From contig QHRU01000033.1 of the NCBI GenBank assembly GCA_003220225.1, positions 1 through 64,000 of the forward strand: a stretch of DNA of 64,000 nucleotides, read 5' to 3'. Every line of letters begins with the position of its first letter. Position 1 is the stretch's first letter. This DNA comes from Candidatus Rokuibacteriota bacterium. GTDB lineage: Bacteria > Methylomirabilota > Methylomirabilia > Rokubacteriales > CSP1-6. The translations under genes were made by a program, and so were the position numbers. This document shows positions 8,538 to 16,555 of the stretch, one piece after another. The notes beneath the pieces were generated by a model. That model saw only the letters and a program-made list of their open reading frames with translations. It did no database searches and was not told the origin of the DNA.

Positions 8538-10142
8538 ATGGCGGCCAATTCTTTCCGGAACGCTGTGATGAAACTCAGCCTCATCGCGTGCGTCATGATC
8601 CTCTTCGCTCTGCCAAGCGGCGCCTTAGCTTTTAGTTGCAGCCAAGCACCGGGACTGCGCTACCCGCTGATCGATTGGCGCTCCGTCAACGGCGGCGCGC
8701 TGCCTCAGACGTTTACGTACGGCATGAAGGAAGACGCGTTCGCAGTCACCATTGAAGCGGGCACCCTGCAAAATGTCGGCCCGGATGAGATGATCGTCAT
8801 CCTCGAATCGGCTGGTTCGTGGATGTGGAGAAAAGAGATCTGGAGTTTCAATAGCTTTACCGGCTTAGACCTGGCAGCCCCAATCATCCGTACCGACGTC
8901 GGAAGCCCGGGCCCGGTGTCTATGCGTCTCACGCGGGCTGAATGTGGATCCTCGCGTGGTACGAACACGATCGTATTTTGGAAGATAGACGCTCTCGGGT
9001 TGTTCACGCGCGACATGTATCACCTCGACATCGATCATTTCTGGAGCACGTTGGGCGGGACAATCGTCACGTTCAGGTGGTTGGAGGACAACTACGGTGA
9101 TCCCCATACGGATCCTCAGTATCCACCCAAGTATCTGTCGCCCTTCATGATTCCGTTTGACCGAAATCTCGCCGCTGTCTCCGGCTTTGGGGGGACATAC
9201 AATCGGATCGATCTCTTCGAGACGGTAACCTCGCTGCACGATGCTTCTAGTCCTCTCCACCAGCGAATCGGCTCGCTCAACCATTCTTGGTGGGATGGCT
9301 CGTGGAGCGACGAGAACATCGGCTGGACATGGAACTCTAGCTTTTCGGATGCTGCTCGGCCGCTCAGCGCTGGCCCCGCCGCGGCTTACCGCGGAGTCAA
9401 CGACATCGATGTGTTTGTGAGGGACGATTGCAACAGGCTGTTCCACGTTAACGGGCCTGTTGGAACGTCGGGCTGGTATTGGCACGTCCACCAGGATCCC
9501 AGGCAGACGTGCGCCTCTCATGGCGGAGGTTTGACTTCATCGCCCGCGGCAGTCGCGTGGGGGTCGCATCGCTACGATGTCGTCGCGCGAGGAGAAGACT
9601 TTGCCTTCTGGCACCTATCTGAGGGGCACCTTCAGGGGCACGACTGGCAGCCTCTCGGAGGGGCATTCACGTCGGCGCCTGCGATCGTGTCAAGCGGCAC
9701 CGATCGCTTGGACGTGTTCGGACGTGGCATGGACAACGCCCTCTGGATGAACTCATGGACCGGGAGCGCGTGGACTGGTTGGTCCTCGCTGGGCGGCATC
9801 CTCACGTCGGACCCGGCCGCGGTTGTCTATGGGACCGCGTATGGGACCGCGCACATCGCCGTCTTTGCTCGAGGTACGGACAACGCGCTCTGGGTCATCG
9901 TGGACAACGGTTCGGGATGGGGGGGATGGGGCTCGCTCGGCGGGATTCTCACCTCCGCGCCTGCCGCGACCGCTCGTGACGGGCACATCGACGTGTTCGT
10001 GCGCGGCACGGACGACAAGGTTTGGCAAAAGTCGTGGACCAGCCCCTGGGCCAGAGGCTACGGCGGCCAGCCGGCGTGGAGTGGTTCGATTGGCTGGGGC
10101 GCGTGGTCGCAGCCGGCACTCCCGTTCTGCACTGCGTGCTGA
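8538..10142 (+). CDS. Secreted PLL-type beta-propeller (lectin-like) protein
   Basis: 534 residues from the ATG at 8538, chosen because GGAGG lies eight bases upstream and it starts a clean signal peptide cleaved near SGALA. Residues about 35-250 form an uncharacterised N-terminal domain. From about 250 onward, repeats of the type SLGGxLTSxPAAVxxG...DVFxRGTDNALW occur at least four times, typical of the PLL family of seven-bladed propeller lectins that bind sugars. Likely extracellular and carbohydrate-binding. Less GC-rich than core genes. It lies inside the 26-base repeat pair in island B, so it is probably acquired cargo. Confidence 0.7.
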   Translation: MAANSFRNAVMKLSLIACVMILFALPSGALAFSCSQAPGLRYPLIDWRSVNGGALPQTFTYGMKEDAFAVTIEAGTLQNVGPDEMIVILESAGSWMWRKEIWSFNSFTGLDLAAPIIRTDVGSPGPVSMRLTRAECGSSRGTNTIVFWKIDALGLFTRDMYHLDIDHFWSTLGGTIVTFRWLEDNYGDPHTDPQYPPKYLSPFMIPFDRNLAAVSGFGGTYNRIDLFETVTSLHDASSPLHQRIGSLNHSWWDGSWSDENIGWTWNSSFSDAARPLSAGPAAAYRGVNDIDVFVRDDCNRLFHVNGPVGTSGWYWHVHQDPRQTCASHGGGLTSSPAAVAWGSHRYDVVARGEDFAFWHLSEGHLQGHDWQPLGGAFTSAPAIVSSGTDRLDVFGRGMDNALWMNSWTGSAWTGWSSLGGILTSDPAAVVYGTAYGTAHIAVFARGTDNALWVIVDNGSGWGGWGSLGGILTSAPAATARDGHIDVFVRGTDDKVWQKSWTSPWARGYGGQPAWSGSIGWGAWSQPALPFCTAC

Positions 10143-10258
10143 GGTTACGCCGAAGTTGCTCCCGAGGCATGGAACTGACGGGCGGGGTTGCAACCTCCGC
10201 ATGAAGCGCATCTCCGCCGACGGAAGGACCGTGTCGATCACCGCGTGTGGGCGATGGC

Positions 10259-10284
10259 GGAGCATAGGTGGTATAAAGGCCCCG
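10259..10284 (+). repeat. 26-base direct repeat, copy 2
   Basis: Exact copy of 7965-7990. Immediately to its right begins the integrase C-terminal fragment, so here too the repeat sits at a gene breakpoint. Confidence 0.75.
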
Positions 10285-10289
10285 TTGGC

Positions 10290-10550
10290 CCGGGCTCCTG
10301 CTCCACGACTTAAGACGCTCGGCGGTGAGGAATCTCGAGCGCGCCGGCATCTCGCGATCGGTCGCGATGAAGCTCACCGGCCACAAGACCGAGGCCGTGT
10401 ACCGGCGCTACGCGATCGTCGTTGAGAGCGATCTACGCGATGCGGGCAGCAAGCTCACCGCGGTGCTGGGAACGACGCCGGAATCAGGTCCGCTCAATTC
10501 CGGTGACAATTCGGTGGCAGCGCGAAAAGCGCGACGTCTAAACGGCTGGA
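10290..10550 (+). pseudogene. Tyrosine recombinase C-terminal remnant next to tRNA-Phe
   Basis: About 80 codons of integrase C-terminus: LLHDLRRSAVRNLERAG (His-Arg box), GHKTEAVYRRYAIVVES with the catalytic Tyr, then a diverged tail running into the tRNA gene. The rest of the integrase (arm-binding, core-binding, first Arg box) is missing to the left, where the 26-base repeat lies. It resembles the remnant at 60-377 (NLERAG, GHxT, YRRYAIV), so the two elements carried related integrases specific for tRNA-Phe. Confidence 0.7.
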
Positions 10551-10555
10551 AAAAA

Positions 10556-10631
<76 letters not shown>

Positions 10632-10690
10632 ACCAAGGCTCTCAAGACTACCACGCAGCGCGCTAGAATCTCGGCGTGGGGGGGCTCGTC

Positions 10691-11866
10691 ATGCGCATCA
10701 CCGCGACGCTCGCCGCCGTCCTGGCCGGCATCGCGCTCGTCGGTCCTCCTGAGCGCGCCGGCGCTCAGGAAGTTTATCGCTGGTACGACAGGGACGGGAA
10801 CGTTCACTACACGCAGCAGCCGCCGCCCCCCAACGCGCTCCGCGCGCCGCCCCCGCCCGCGCCCGGCGCTCCGCCGTCACCACCGGAGCCCGAGACCGCG
10901 GAACCCGCCGCTCCGTCCGCCACCGAGCGGACGCCGCCCGCAGAGACGCATCCGGCACCGCGCGTGACCGCGGATCCCGCCGAGCTCGCGCGCGCGCTCG
11001 AGGCCTACCGCCGCGGCGACTACGCGACGGCGATGGACATCATCCGGCCACTCGCCGAGAAGGGTGACGCGACGGCGCAGTCGCGGCTCGCGGGACTCCT
11101 CGAGCGCGGCGCCGGCGTCGAGCCGGATGTCGTGGAGGCCGCGCGCTGGTACCGCAAGGGGGCCGAGGGCGGTGACCCGATCGCCCAGGACAACCTCGGA
11201 AGCATGCTGAGCGAGGGCCGGGGCGTGGCGCGCGACGAGGCGGAGGCCGTTGTCTGGTGGGAGCGCGCCGCCGAGCGTGGAGTCACCGCGGCGCAGGTGA
11301 AGCTTGGGAGCGCGTACGCCGAGGGCGCGGGTGTGCCGAAGGACGAAGCCCTCGCGGTGCAGTGGTGGCGCCACGCGGCCCGACAGGGATTCCCGCCGGC
11401 GCAGGACCGTCTTGGATTCGCGTACGAGCACGGCACCGGTGTCGGGCGGAGCGACGCGGACGCGATGGGCTGGTATCTCGCGGCCGCCGAGCAAGGCTTC
11501 GCGCGCGCCCAGGTCAACCTCGGCAATCTCTATCGCAAGCGCCGGAAGCCGGAGGACCTGGCGGAGGCGATCCGGTGGTACCGCGTCGCGGCCGCGCAAG
11601 GCTACCCGCCGGGGCAGCACAGCCTCGCGGAGGCGTACGCGCTCGGCGTGGGCGTGAAGCAGGACTATGTGGAGGCCGCACGGCTGTACCGGCAGGCGGC
11701 CGAGCAAGGATTCACGCCGTCACAGATGGCGCTCGCCGGCATGTACCTGCGCGGCGAGGGCGTGCTGAGGAGCCGTGACGAGGCCGACCGCTGGATGCAG
11801 CGCGCGGTGGATGCGGGCGACCCGCGGGCCAGGGAGGCGCTGGACTCTACTCCACTGTCGCGATGA
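10691..11866 (+). CDS. Secreted DUF4124 / Sel1-repeat protein
   Basis: 391 residues from ATG 10691; a G-run upstream may serve as the ribosome-binding site (a GTG at 10676 is the alternative). Signal peptide cleaved near AGAQ, then a DUF4124-like EVYRWYDRDGNVHYTQQ segment, a Pro-rich linker (about 45-95) and at least seven Sel1-type repeats (AxxWYRKAAExGxxxAQxxLGxxYxxGxGV). Sel1 repeats form TPR-like solenoids for protein-protein interaction, so a periplasmic scaffolding role is likely. Its last 20 bases overlap the convergent PCu(A)C-like gene. Adjacent to the intact side of the tRNA, hence probably core genome. Confidence 0.75.
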   Translation: MRITATLAAVLAGIALVGPPERAGAQEVYRWYDRDGNVHYTQQPPPPNALRAPPPPAPGAPPSPPEPETAEPAAPSATERTPPAETHPAPRVTADPAELARALEAYRRGDYATAMDIIRPLAEKGDATAQSRLAGLLERGAGVEPDVVEAARWYRKGAEGGDPIAQDNLGSMLSEGRGVARDEAEAVVWWERAAERGVTAAQVKLGSAYAEGAGVPKDEALAVQWWRHAARQGFPPAQDRLGFAYEHGTGVGRSDADAMGWYLAAAEQGFARAQVNLGNLYRKRRKPEDLAEAIRWYRVAAAQGYPPGQHSLAEAYALGVGVKQDYVEAARLYRQAAEQGFTPSQMALAGMYLRGEGVLRSRDEADRWMQRAVDAGDPRAREALDSTPLSR

Positions 11867-12266
11867 CGCCGAGGCCGCCCATCTTTTCCAGGACGAGGGT
11901 GACGATGATGGTATCGCCGAGCACGAGCGGGCGCGTGAGCTCGCTGAGCACCACGTGCGGGCCGGTCGGCGTGAAGCTCAGCACGGCGGCTCCGGGCACC
12001 TCGAGGCGCGTGAGCGGCTTACCCTTGCCGCTGACGAGCTGCGCCTGGCGCGCCACCGGCGTGTGCACGCCGGTGATGACGTCGCCGTACTTGCCGGTGC
12101 TCTTGAGATCGAAGTAGACGAGGGCGCCGGCGCCCTCGCGCACGGCGCGCCCCTTGTCGGGCCGGACCATGGTGCCGCCCGCCTCCATCACCGTCGGGTA
12201 GTGCACGCAGCCGCCGCACGCGAGGGCGCCGGCCAGTGCGGCGACGGCGAGCGCGCGCGGCGTCAC
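11847..12266 (-). CDS. PCu(A)C-like copper chaperone lipoprotein, ligand residues lost
   Basis: 139 residues. Short N-terminal signal with a possible lipobox ending CGGC. The body matches the PCu(A)C fold (VYFDLKSTGKYGD, PGAAVLSFTPTGPHVVLSELTRPLVLGDTI, VTLVLEK). The family binds Cu(I) through an H(M)..M..HxM set. Here the first His-Met position reads AQLVS and HxM is reduced to HVV, so the copper site looks lost or altered. GTG start overlaps the upstream aminotransferase stop (GTGA), so it is co-transcribed with that gene. Confidence 0.6.
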   Translation of the reverse strand: MTPRALAVAALAGALACGGCVHYPTVMEAGGTMVRPDKGRAVREGAGALVYFDLKSTGKYGDVITGVHTPVARQAQLVSGKGKPLTRLEVPGAAVLSFTPTGPHVVLSELTRPLVLGDTIIVTLVLEKMGGLGVIATVE

Positions 12267-13591
12267 GAGCGGAAGGCGCCCTCGGCGGCGAGCGCGCGGA
12301 ACGCGGCGTCGTAGCCGCGCCGCGTGCGCTCGAGATCCTCCGGGGAGTGGAGCGCGGAGATCCAGCCGTGATTCATCGAGCAGTCGACGCCGTTGTTCAG
12401 CAGCGCGCAGCGCAGCAGGTGGTACACGGTGCCCTTGCGCGGCCGGTCGAAGCCGGCGAGACCGGGCTTGCCCTCGAACGAGACGTGGAAGATCGACGCC
12501 TCGCCGTAGCACGTGCCCGGCGCTCCGGCGCGCTTCATGGCGTCGGCCAGCTCGCGCCGCAGCTCCTCGCCGTACTTGTTGGCCTTCGCCTGCAGCGAGG
12601 CGTCGGCGACGAGCTCGAGCGTCGCGATGGCGGCGGCCGCCGAGAGCGGGTTGGCGTTGAACGTTCCCGCGTGGGCGACCCGCTGGCTGCGGTCCCAGTC
12701 GGGGTCGCCGCGAAAGGTCAGCATCGACATCAGCTCGCGCCGCCCGCAGAGCGCGCCGCCCGGCAGGCCGCCCGCGACGATCTTGGCGAGCGTGGTGAGG
12801 TCGGGCGTGACGCCGAAGTACGCCTGCGCGCCGCCCGGCGCGTAGCGGAAGCCGGTGATGACCTCGTCGAAGATCAGCACCACGCCGTGCTTCGTCGTCA
12901 GCGAGCGCAATTCTTGGAGATAGCCGGGGATCGTCGGCGTCGTTCCCGACTGCCCGCCGGCGGGCTCGAGAATGACCGCGGCCACGTCGCCGCGCTGCAG
13001 CGCGACCTCCACCGACTTGATGTCGTTCGGCGGGCAGATGACGACCTGGTCGAGCGTGGCGCCGGGGATGCCGGCCGACATCGGAACTTCGTACGGCGGG
13101 TTCACGGCGGCCACCGCGCCGTCGTGCCAGCCGTGAAAGTGGCCCGTGAATTTCAGGATCTTCGTGCGGCCGGTGGCGGCGCGCGCCACGCGCATCGCGA
13201 GGTGCGTGGCCTCCGTGCCCGACATCGTGAAGCGCGTCAGCTCCGCGCACGGAACCAGGCGGTTGACGAGCTCGGCCCAGCGGACCTCCAGCTCGTGGCT
13301 CGCGCCCACGTGCGTGCCGCGCGCGACCTGCTCCTGCACCGCCGTCACGACGGCCGGGTGGCAGTGGCCGAGGAAGAGCGCGCCGTGCCCCATCCAGTAG
13401 TCGACGTACTCGTGGCCGTCCACGTCCCATTTGCGCGTGCCGCTCGCGCGATCGATGTACGTCGGGAACGGGGCGAGGTGGCGGATGTCGTGGGTGATGC
13501 CTCCGGGAATCGCGGCCCGCGCGCGCTCCGCGAGCGCGGCCGAGCGCGGGTGTTTGGCGCGGTACTCCTCCTGGATCGTCATGCGCTCCAT
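12263..13591 (-). CDS. Class-III aminotransferase, glutamate-1-semialdehyde aminomutase-like
   Basis: 442 residues, fold-type I PLP enzyme. Motifs: GGITHDIRHLAPFP at the N-terminus, SGTEATHLAMRVARAATGR (phosphate loop), GHFHGWHD, FDEVITGFR (Asp on the PLP ring nitrogen) and LAKIVAGGLPGGA with the Schiff-base Lys. The length equals glutamate-1-semialdehyde 2,1-aminomutases, but the N-terminal FPTYIDRASG differs from canonical HemL and no heme genes are adjacent. It is therefore more likely a HemL-like aminotransferase of secondary metabolism or amino-acid degradation. Followed by the PCu(A)C-like gene with a GTGA overlap. Confidence 0.8.
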   Translation of the reverse strand: MERMTIQEEYRAKHPRSAALAERARAAIPGGITHDIRHLAPFPTYIDRASGTRKWDVDGHEYVDYWMGHGALFLGHCHPAVVTAVQEQVARGTHVGASHELEVRWAELVNRLVPCAELTRFTMSGTEATHLAMRVARAATGRTKILKFTGHFHGWHDGAVAAVNPPYEVPMSAGIPGATLDQVVICPPNDIKSVEVALQRGDVAAVILEPAGGQSGTTPTIPGYLQELRSLTTKHGVVLIFDEVITGFRYAPGGAQAYFGVTPDLTTLAKIVAGGLPGGALCGRRELMSMLTFRGDPDWDRSQRVAHAGTFNANPLSAAAAIATLELVADASLQAKANKYGEELRRELADAMKRAGAPGTCYGEASIFHVSFEGKPGLAGFDRPRKGTVYHLLRCALLNNGVDCSMNHGWISALHSPEDLERTRRGYDAAFRALAAEGAFRS

Positions 13592-13598
13592 GATAACG

Positions 13599-14486
13599 CT
13601 ATGCTCGCGCCTTCGCCGCGACGCCGAGCAGCGTCACCAGCGCCGCGTGCGTGTCGAGGGCCAGCCCGTCCACGGTCGGCTCGCGCCGCCGCGTGACGCC
13701 GTCGCACGCGCCCGCCGCCACGCACGCGGTGACGAGCCGGCGCTCGTCGTCCGGGGTGTGGAGCAGCGGCCGGCCGGCGAGACGGCCCAGGTGGGCGACG
13801 ATGCCGTAGGCGCCCCAGTTCGAGACGCCGGCGACCACGAGGTGGTCCACGCTCACGACCGAAGCGATGCGCGCCGCGAGGCCGCCCCCCTTCGCGAGCC
13901 GCGCGCGCACGTTGCCCATACCGATCTCGTTGCCCCCGTCTCCCACGCCGACGGTCGTCACGCGTCCGGCGCGGACGAACAGCTCGTCGATTCCCGCATT
14001 CCACTCGGACACGTCGGCGCCTCGCATGTTGCGGTACGTGCCGTCGCGAGCGCGGCCCGGCCGCTCGATCGCCACGAGGTGCGTCGGCCGCTCGCTCGCG
14101 AGCAGGCGCCGCGCCGCGTCGTCGCCGTCCGGCCAGGCGATGACGTCCGCCGCCTCACCGAGCGCGGTCAGCGCGGCGCTCAACACCGGGGCGGTGACGG
14201 CATCGGTGACATACCGCACCTCGGCGCCCAGCGCGCGCAATGCCCGGCCCAGCACCGCTGCGCCCGGGGGGCCGTCCGTCTCCGCGGCGCCCGAGTCCAC
14301 CACGAAGCCGGTCGTGACGAGGACCCGCCGCGCCCGCCGCAGCGTGTCCGCGGCTCGCCGCGCGCCACCGGGCTGGAAAAATCTTCCGATGCCGCGCCCG
14401 CCGGGATCGAGGGCGAGGAGATGGTCGATGGGATCGGCGCCGAGGTCTGGCAAGGCGCTTGCTCTTGTAGCAGGGCGGAGGCCCAC
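13599..14486 (-). CDS. DUF4392 protein, D-glutamate cyclase-like
   Basis: About 295 residues. Matches the DUF4392 family, whose mitochondrial homologue DGLUCY converts D-glutamate to 5-oxoproline. Visible: LDPGGRGIGRF near the N-terminus, RRVLVTTGFVV, DELFVRAGRVTTVGVGDGGNEIGMGNV (signature), VAGVSNWGAYGIVA and the C-terminal PTVDGL. The start is uncertain: GTG 14486 has AGGAG about ten bases upstream, TTG 14453 fits the domain edge, and ATG 14591 would add Arg/Ser-rich residues unlike the family. Transcribed with the aminotransferase that ends next to it. Confidence 0.7.
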   Translation of the reverse strand: MGLRPATRASALPDLGADPIDHLLALDPGGRGIGRFFQPGGARRAADTLRRARRVLVTTGFVVDSGAAETDGPPGAAVLGRALRALGAEVRYVTDAVTAPVLSAALTALGEAADVIAWPDGDDAARRLLASERPTHLVAIERPGRARDGTYRNMRGADVSEWNAGIDELFVRAGRVTTVGVGDGGNEIGMGNVRARLAKGGGLAARIASVVSVDHLVVAGVSNWGAYGIVAHLGRLAGRPLLHTPDDERRLVTACVAAGACDGVTRRREPTVDGLALDTHAALVTLLGVAAKARA

Positions 14487-14487
14487 G

Positions 14488-14598
14488 ATGCAACGACTCC
14501 TGGAGCGCGCGTTCCTTGTTTGCCCCGGCGACTTCATCATCGACACCGTGAAGGGCGCGGGCAGCAAGGCCGCCGGCGCCTCCATGGTCATCCCCTAG
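14488..14598 (+). CDS. Possible 36-residue microprotein
   Basis: A 37-codon frame (MQRLLERAFLVCPGDFIIDT..., ending ASMVIP) starts at ATG 14488 with GGAGG six bases upstream, one of the best ribosome-binding sites in this stretch. It is divergent from DUF4392, whose candidate GTG (14486) almost touches its ATG. If DUF4392 started at 14591, the two would overlap antisense. I recognise no family; one Cys, moderately hydrophobic. Function unknown. Confidence 0.35.
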   Translation: MQRLLERAFLVCPGDFIIDTVKGAGSKAAGASMVIP

Positions 14599-14612
14599 CG
14601 AGCGACGCGGGA

Positions 14613-14689
14613 TATCGAGGAGCGCCTCGGCTGTGCCGGGGCGCTCCGAGCGTTGGGGAGTGTGGGGGCCATGTCGGGGCCCCCACGTT
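14613..14689 (-). repeat. Palindromic dispersed repeat, locus 1 (after treZ)
   Basis: A two-hairpin element on the minus strand, beginning at the treZ stop. First stem GGGGGCC...GGCCCCC, then CCCCAACGCTCGG, second stem GAGCGCC...GGCGCTC, ending in CTCGAT. The same architecture recurs at 30200-30615 (five tandem units), 50295-50419 and 63785-63861. It may also end treZ transcription by its hairpins, although no T-run follows. Confidence 0.7.
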
Positions 14690-16500
14690 CAACTAGGCGT
14701 CTCGTAGAGGAGCAGCTGGAAGGGCGCCAGCGCCGGGCGGCCCTGGCCCGCGAAGCGCGGATCGTCGGAGTCGAGCAGCAGGCGCCAATCGGCCGGCACC
14801 GACGGTGCCTGCCGAGCCTCGTTCGTGAGGTTGGCGAGCAGCCGCAGCCCGGCGCCGGACTCGGCCTCGCGGGAGAGCGTGAGCATCGTCCCCTTCGCGT
14901 CCACCGTCGCCTGCGCGCGCTCCTTGCCCCGCGCGCCCAGCGCGGGATGCGAGCGACGCAGGGCCAGCCAGCGCCGGTAGTACTGGGAGAGCTCGCGGTG
15001 GCGCGGCGCGCCGGCCAGCGGGTGATTGAGACGCGAGCGCACGAACGTCGCGGGCTCGCCGGGATCGGGCACCGCGCCCTGCCACGCGAAGCGGCTGAAC
15101 TCCTCGGCGCGCCCCTTCTTCACCGCCTCGGCGAGGTCGCGATCGAGGAACGACGTGAAGAACTGGAACGGCGCCGTCTCGCCGTACTCCTCGCCCATGA
15201 AGAGCAGCGGGATCGCCGGCGCCACCAGCAGCAGGCCGGACGCCAGCTTCACCGCCTCGAACGGCGCGATCGTGCTCAGCCGGTCGCCCTGGGCGCGGTT
15301 GCCGACCTGATCGTGATTCTGCGCGCAGATCACGAACCGCTCGCCGGGAAGGTCGGCGCTCGGCGTGCCGCGATCGCGGCCGAAGTACTCCGAGTACTCG
15401 CCCTGGAAGGCGAAGCCCTCGGCCAGTGCCGTCGGCAGGCGTCGCGGCTCGGTGAAGTCCGCGTAGTAACCGCCGCGCTCGCCGGTGAGGCGCGCGTGCA
15501 GCGCGTGGTGGAAGTCGTCCGACCACACGGCGTCCAGCCCGAGGCCGCCCTCGGCGGCCGGTAACACGATGCGCCGGTCGTTGTCGTGCGACTCGGCCAT
15601 GACGTGCACCGGCCGGCCCAGCGCCCCGGCCTCCTCGCGCGCCGCGGTCGCGATCTCGCTGAGGATGTGCACCGGGCTCGCGTCGAAGATCGCGTGGATC
15701 GCGTCGAGCCGGAGACCGTCGACGTGGCACTCGCGGACCCAGGCACGCGCGTTCTCGACGAAATGGCGCCGCACCCCCTCGGCGTCCGGGCCATCGAAGT
15801 TGAGCGCGCCGCCCCAGGGCGTGCGGTAGCGGTCGGTGAAGAACGGCCCGAACTCGCCGAGGTAGTTCCCTTCCGGCCCGAGGTGGTTGTAGACGACGTC
15901 GAGGATCACCGACAGCCCGTGGGCGTGGCAGGCGCCGACGAGACGCCGCAGGCCGCGCGGGCCGCCGTACGTCGACTGGGCCGCGAAGAGGTGCACACCG
16001 TCGTAACCCCAGTTGCGCGAGCCGGGGAACTCCGCCACCGGCATCAGCTCCACGGCCGTGACGCCCAGGTCCACGAGGTGCGGCAGGTGCGGCACGATGG
16101 CCTCGAACGTGCCTACGCGGGTGAAGGTGCCCACGTGTAATTCGTAGATCACGAGATCCGCCAGCGCGTGGCCGGTGAACACCTGGTCCGTCCACGGAAA
16201 GGAGCCGGGATTCACCGCCATCGACGGCCCGTGCACGCCCTCGGGCTGGAAGCGCGACGCGGGGTCGGGGCGATAGCGCGCGCCGTCCAGGCGGTACTGA
16301 TACCGCGTGCCGGGCCGCAGACCGGCCACGACCGCCTCGAAGAGCCCGTCGTCCTGCCGGCTCATCGCGAGCGGCCGGCGTCCCTCGATGACGACGTCGA
16401 GCGTCCGGCAGCGCGGCGCCCACGCCCGGAACACCACGCCGTCGTCGCGCACGGCCGCGCCCAGATGAAGGCTTGCGCCCAGGGACTTCATACGGTCCAA
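14689..16500 (-). CDS. treZ: Malto-oligosyltrehalose trehalohydrolase
   Basis: 603-residue GH13 enzyme, cytoplasmic. It releases trehalose from malto-oligosyl-trehalose made by TreY. An N-terminal early-set domain (about 1-95: FRAWAPRCRTLDV, YQYRLDG) precedes the barrel. Conserved regions: VIYELHVGTFT, DVVYNHLGPEGNYL, VDGLRLDAIHAI (nucleophile Asp), VMAESHDND (acid Glu) and QNHDQVGNRAQGDR (third Asp). Length is normal. Start ATG at 16500, divergent from the GH57 operon 55 bases away. Its partner treY (21915-23336) is broken, so this enzyme may lack a substrate unless another TreY exists elsewhere. Confidence 0.92.
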   Translation of the reverse strand: MDRMKSLGASLHLGAAVRDDGVVFRAWAPRCRTLDVVIEGRRPLAMSRQDDGLFEAVVAGLRPGTRYQYRLDGARYRPDPASRFQPEGVHGPSMAVNPGSFPWTDQVFTGHALADLVIYELHVGTFTRVGTFEAIVPHLPHLVDLGVTAVELMPVAEFPGSRNWGYDGVHLFAAQSTYGGPRGLRRLVGACHAHGLSVILDVVYNHLGPEGNYLGEFGPFFTDRYRTPWGGALNFDGPDAEGVRRHFVENARAWVRECHVDGLRLDAIHAIFDASPVHILSEIATAAREEAGALGRPVHVMAESHDNDRRIVLPAAEGGLGLDAVWSDDFHHALHARLTGERGGYYADFTEPRRLPTALAEGFAFQGEYSEYFGRDRGTPSADLPGERFVICAQNHDQVGNRAQGDRLSTIAPFEAVKLASGLLLVAPAIPLLFMGEEYGETAPFQFFTSFLDRDLAEAVKKGRAEEFSRFAWQGAVPDPGEPATFVRSRLNHPLAGAPRHRELSQYYRRWLALRRSHPALGARGKERAQATVDAKGTMLTLSREAESGAGLRLLANLTNEARQAPSVPADWRLLLDSDDPRFAGQGRPALAPFQLLLYETPS

Positions 16501-16555
16501 TTATCCGTGACCGACGCTCGGCCCGGCCTCCGGCTGACGAAAGGTGCTCGCTGAC

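Larger units (their letters stand above)
5992..10554. mobile_element. Putative integrated island B at tRNA-Phe
   Basis: Segment between att copy 2 and the tRNA-Phe gene. It contains gene fragments (MEMO in two pieces, aldo/keto reductase C-terminus, integrase C-terminus) and two intact secreted-protein genes. The integrase remnant sits directly against the tRNA, the standard place for this integration type. Fragmentation suggests an old, inactive insertion. Unit status is inferred from the direct repeats. Confidence 0.5.

Noticed and set aside
12263-13591. True HemL for heme synthesis
   Set aside because: PLP motifs fit, but the N-terminal sequence differs from canonical HemL and no heme genes are nearby; kept as HemL-like aminotransferase.
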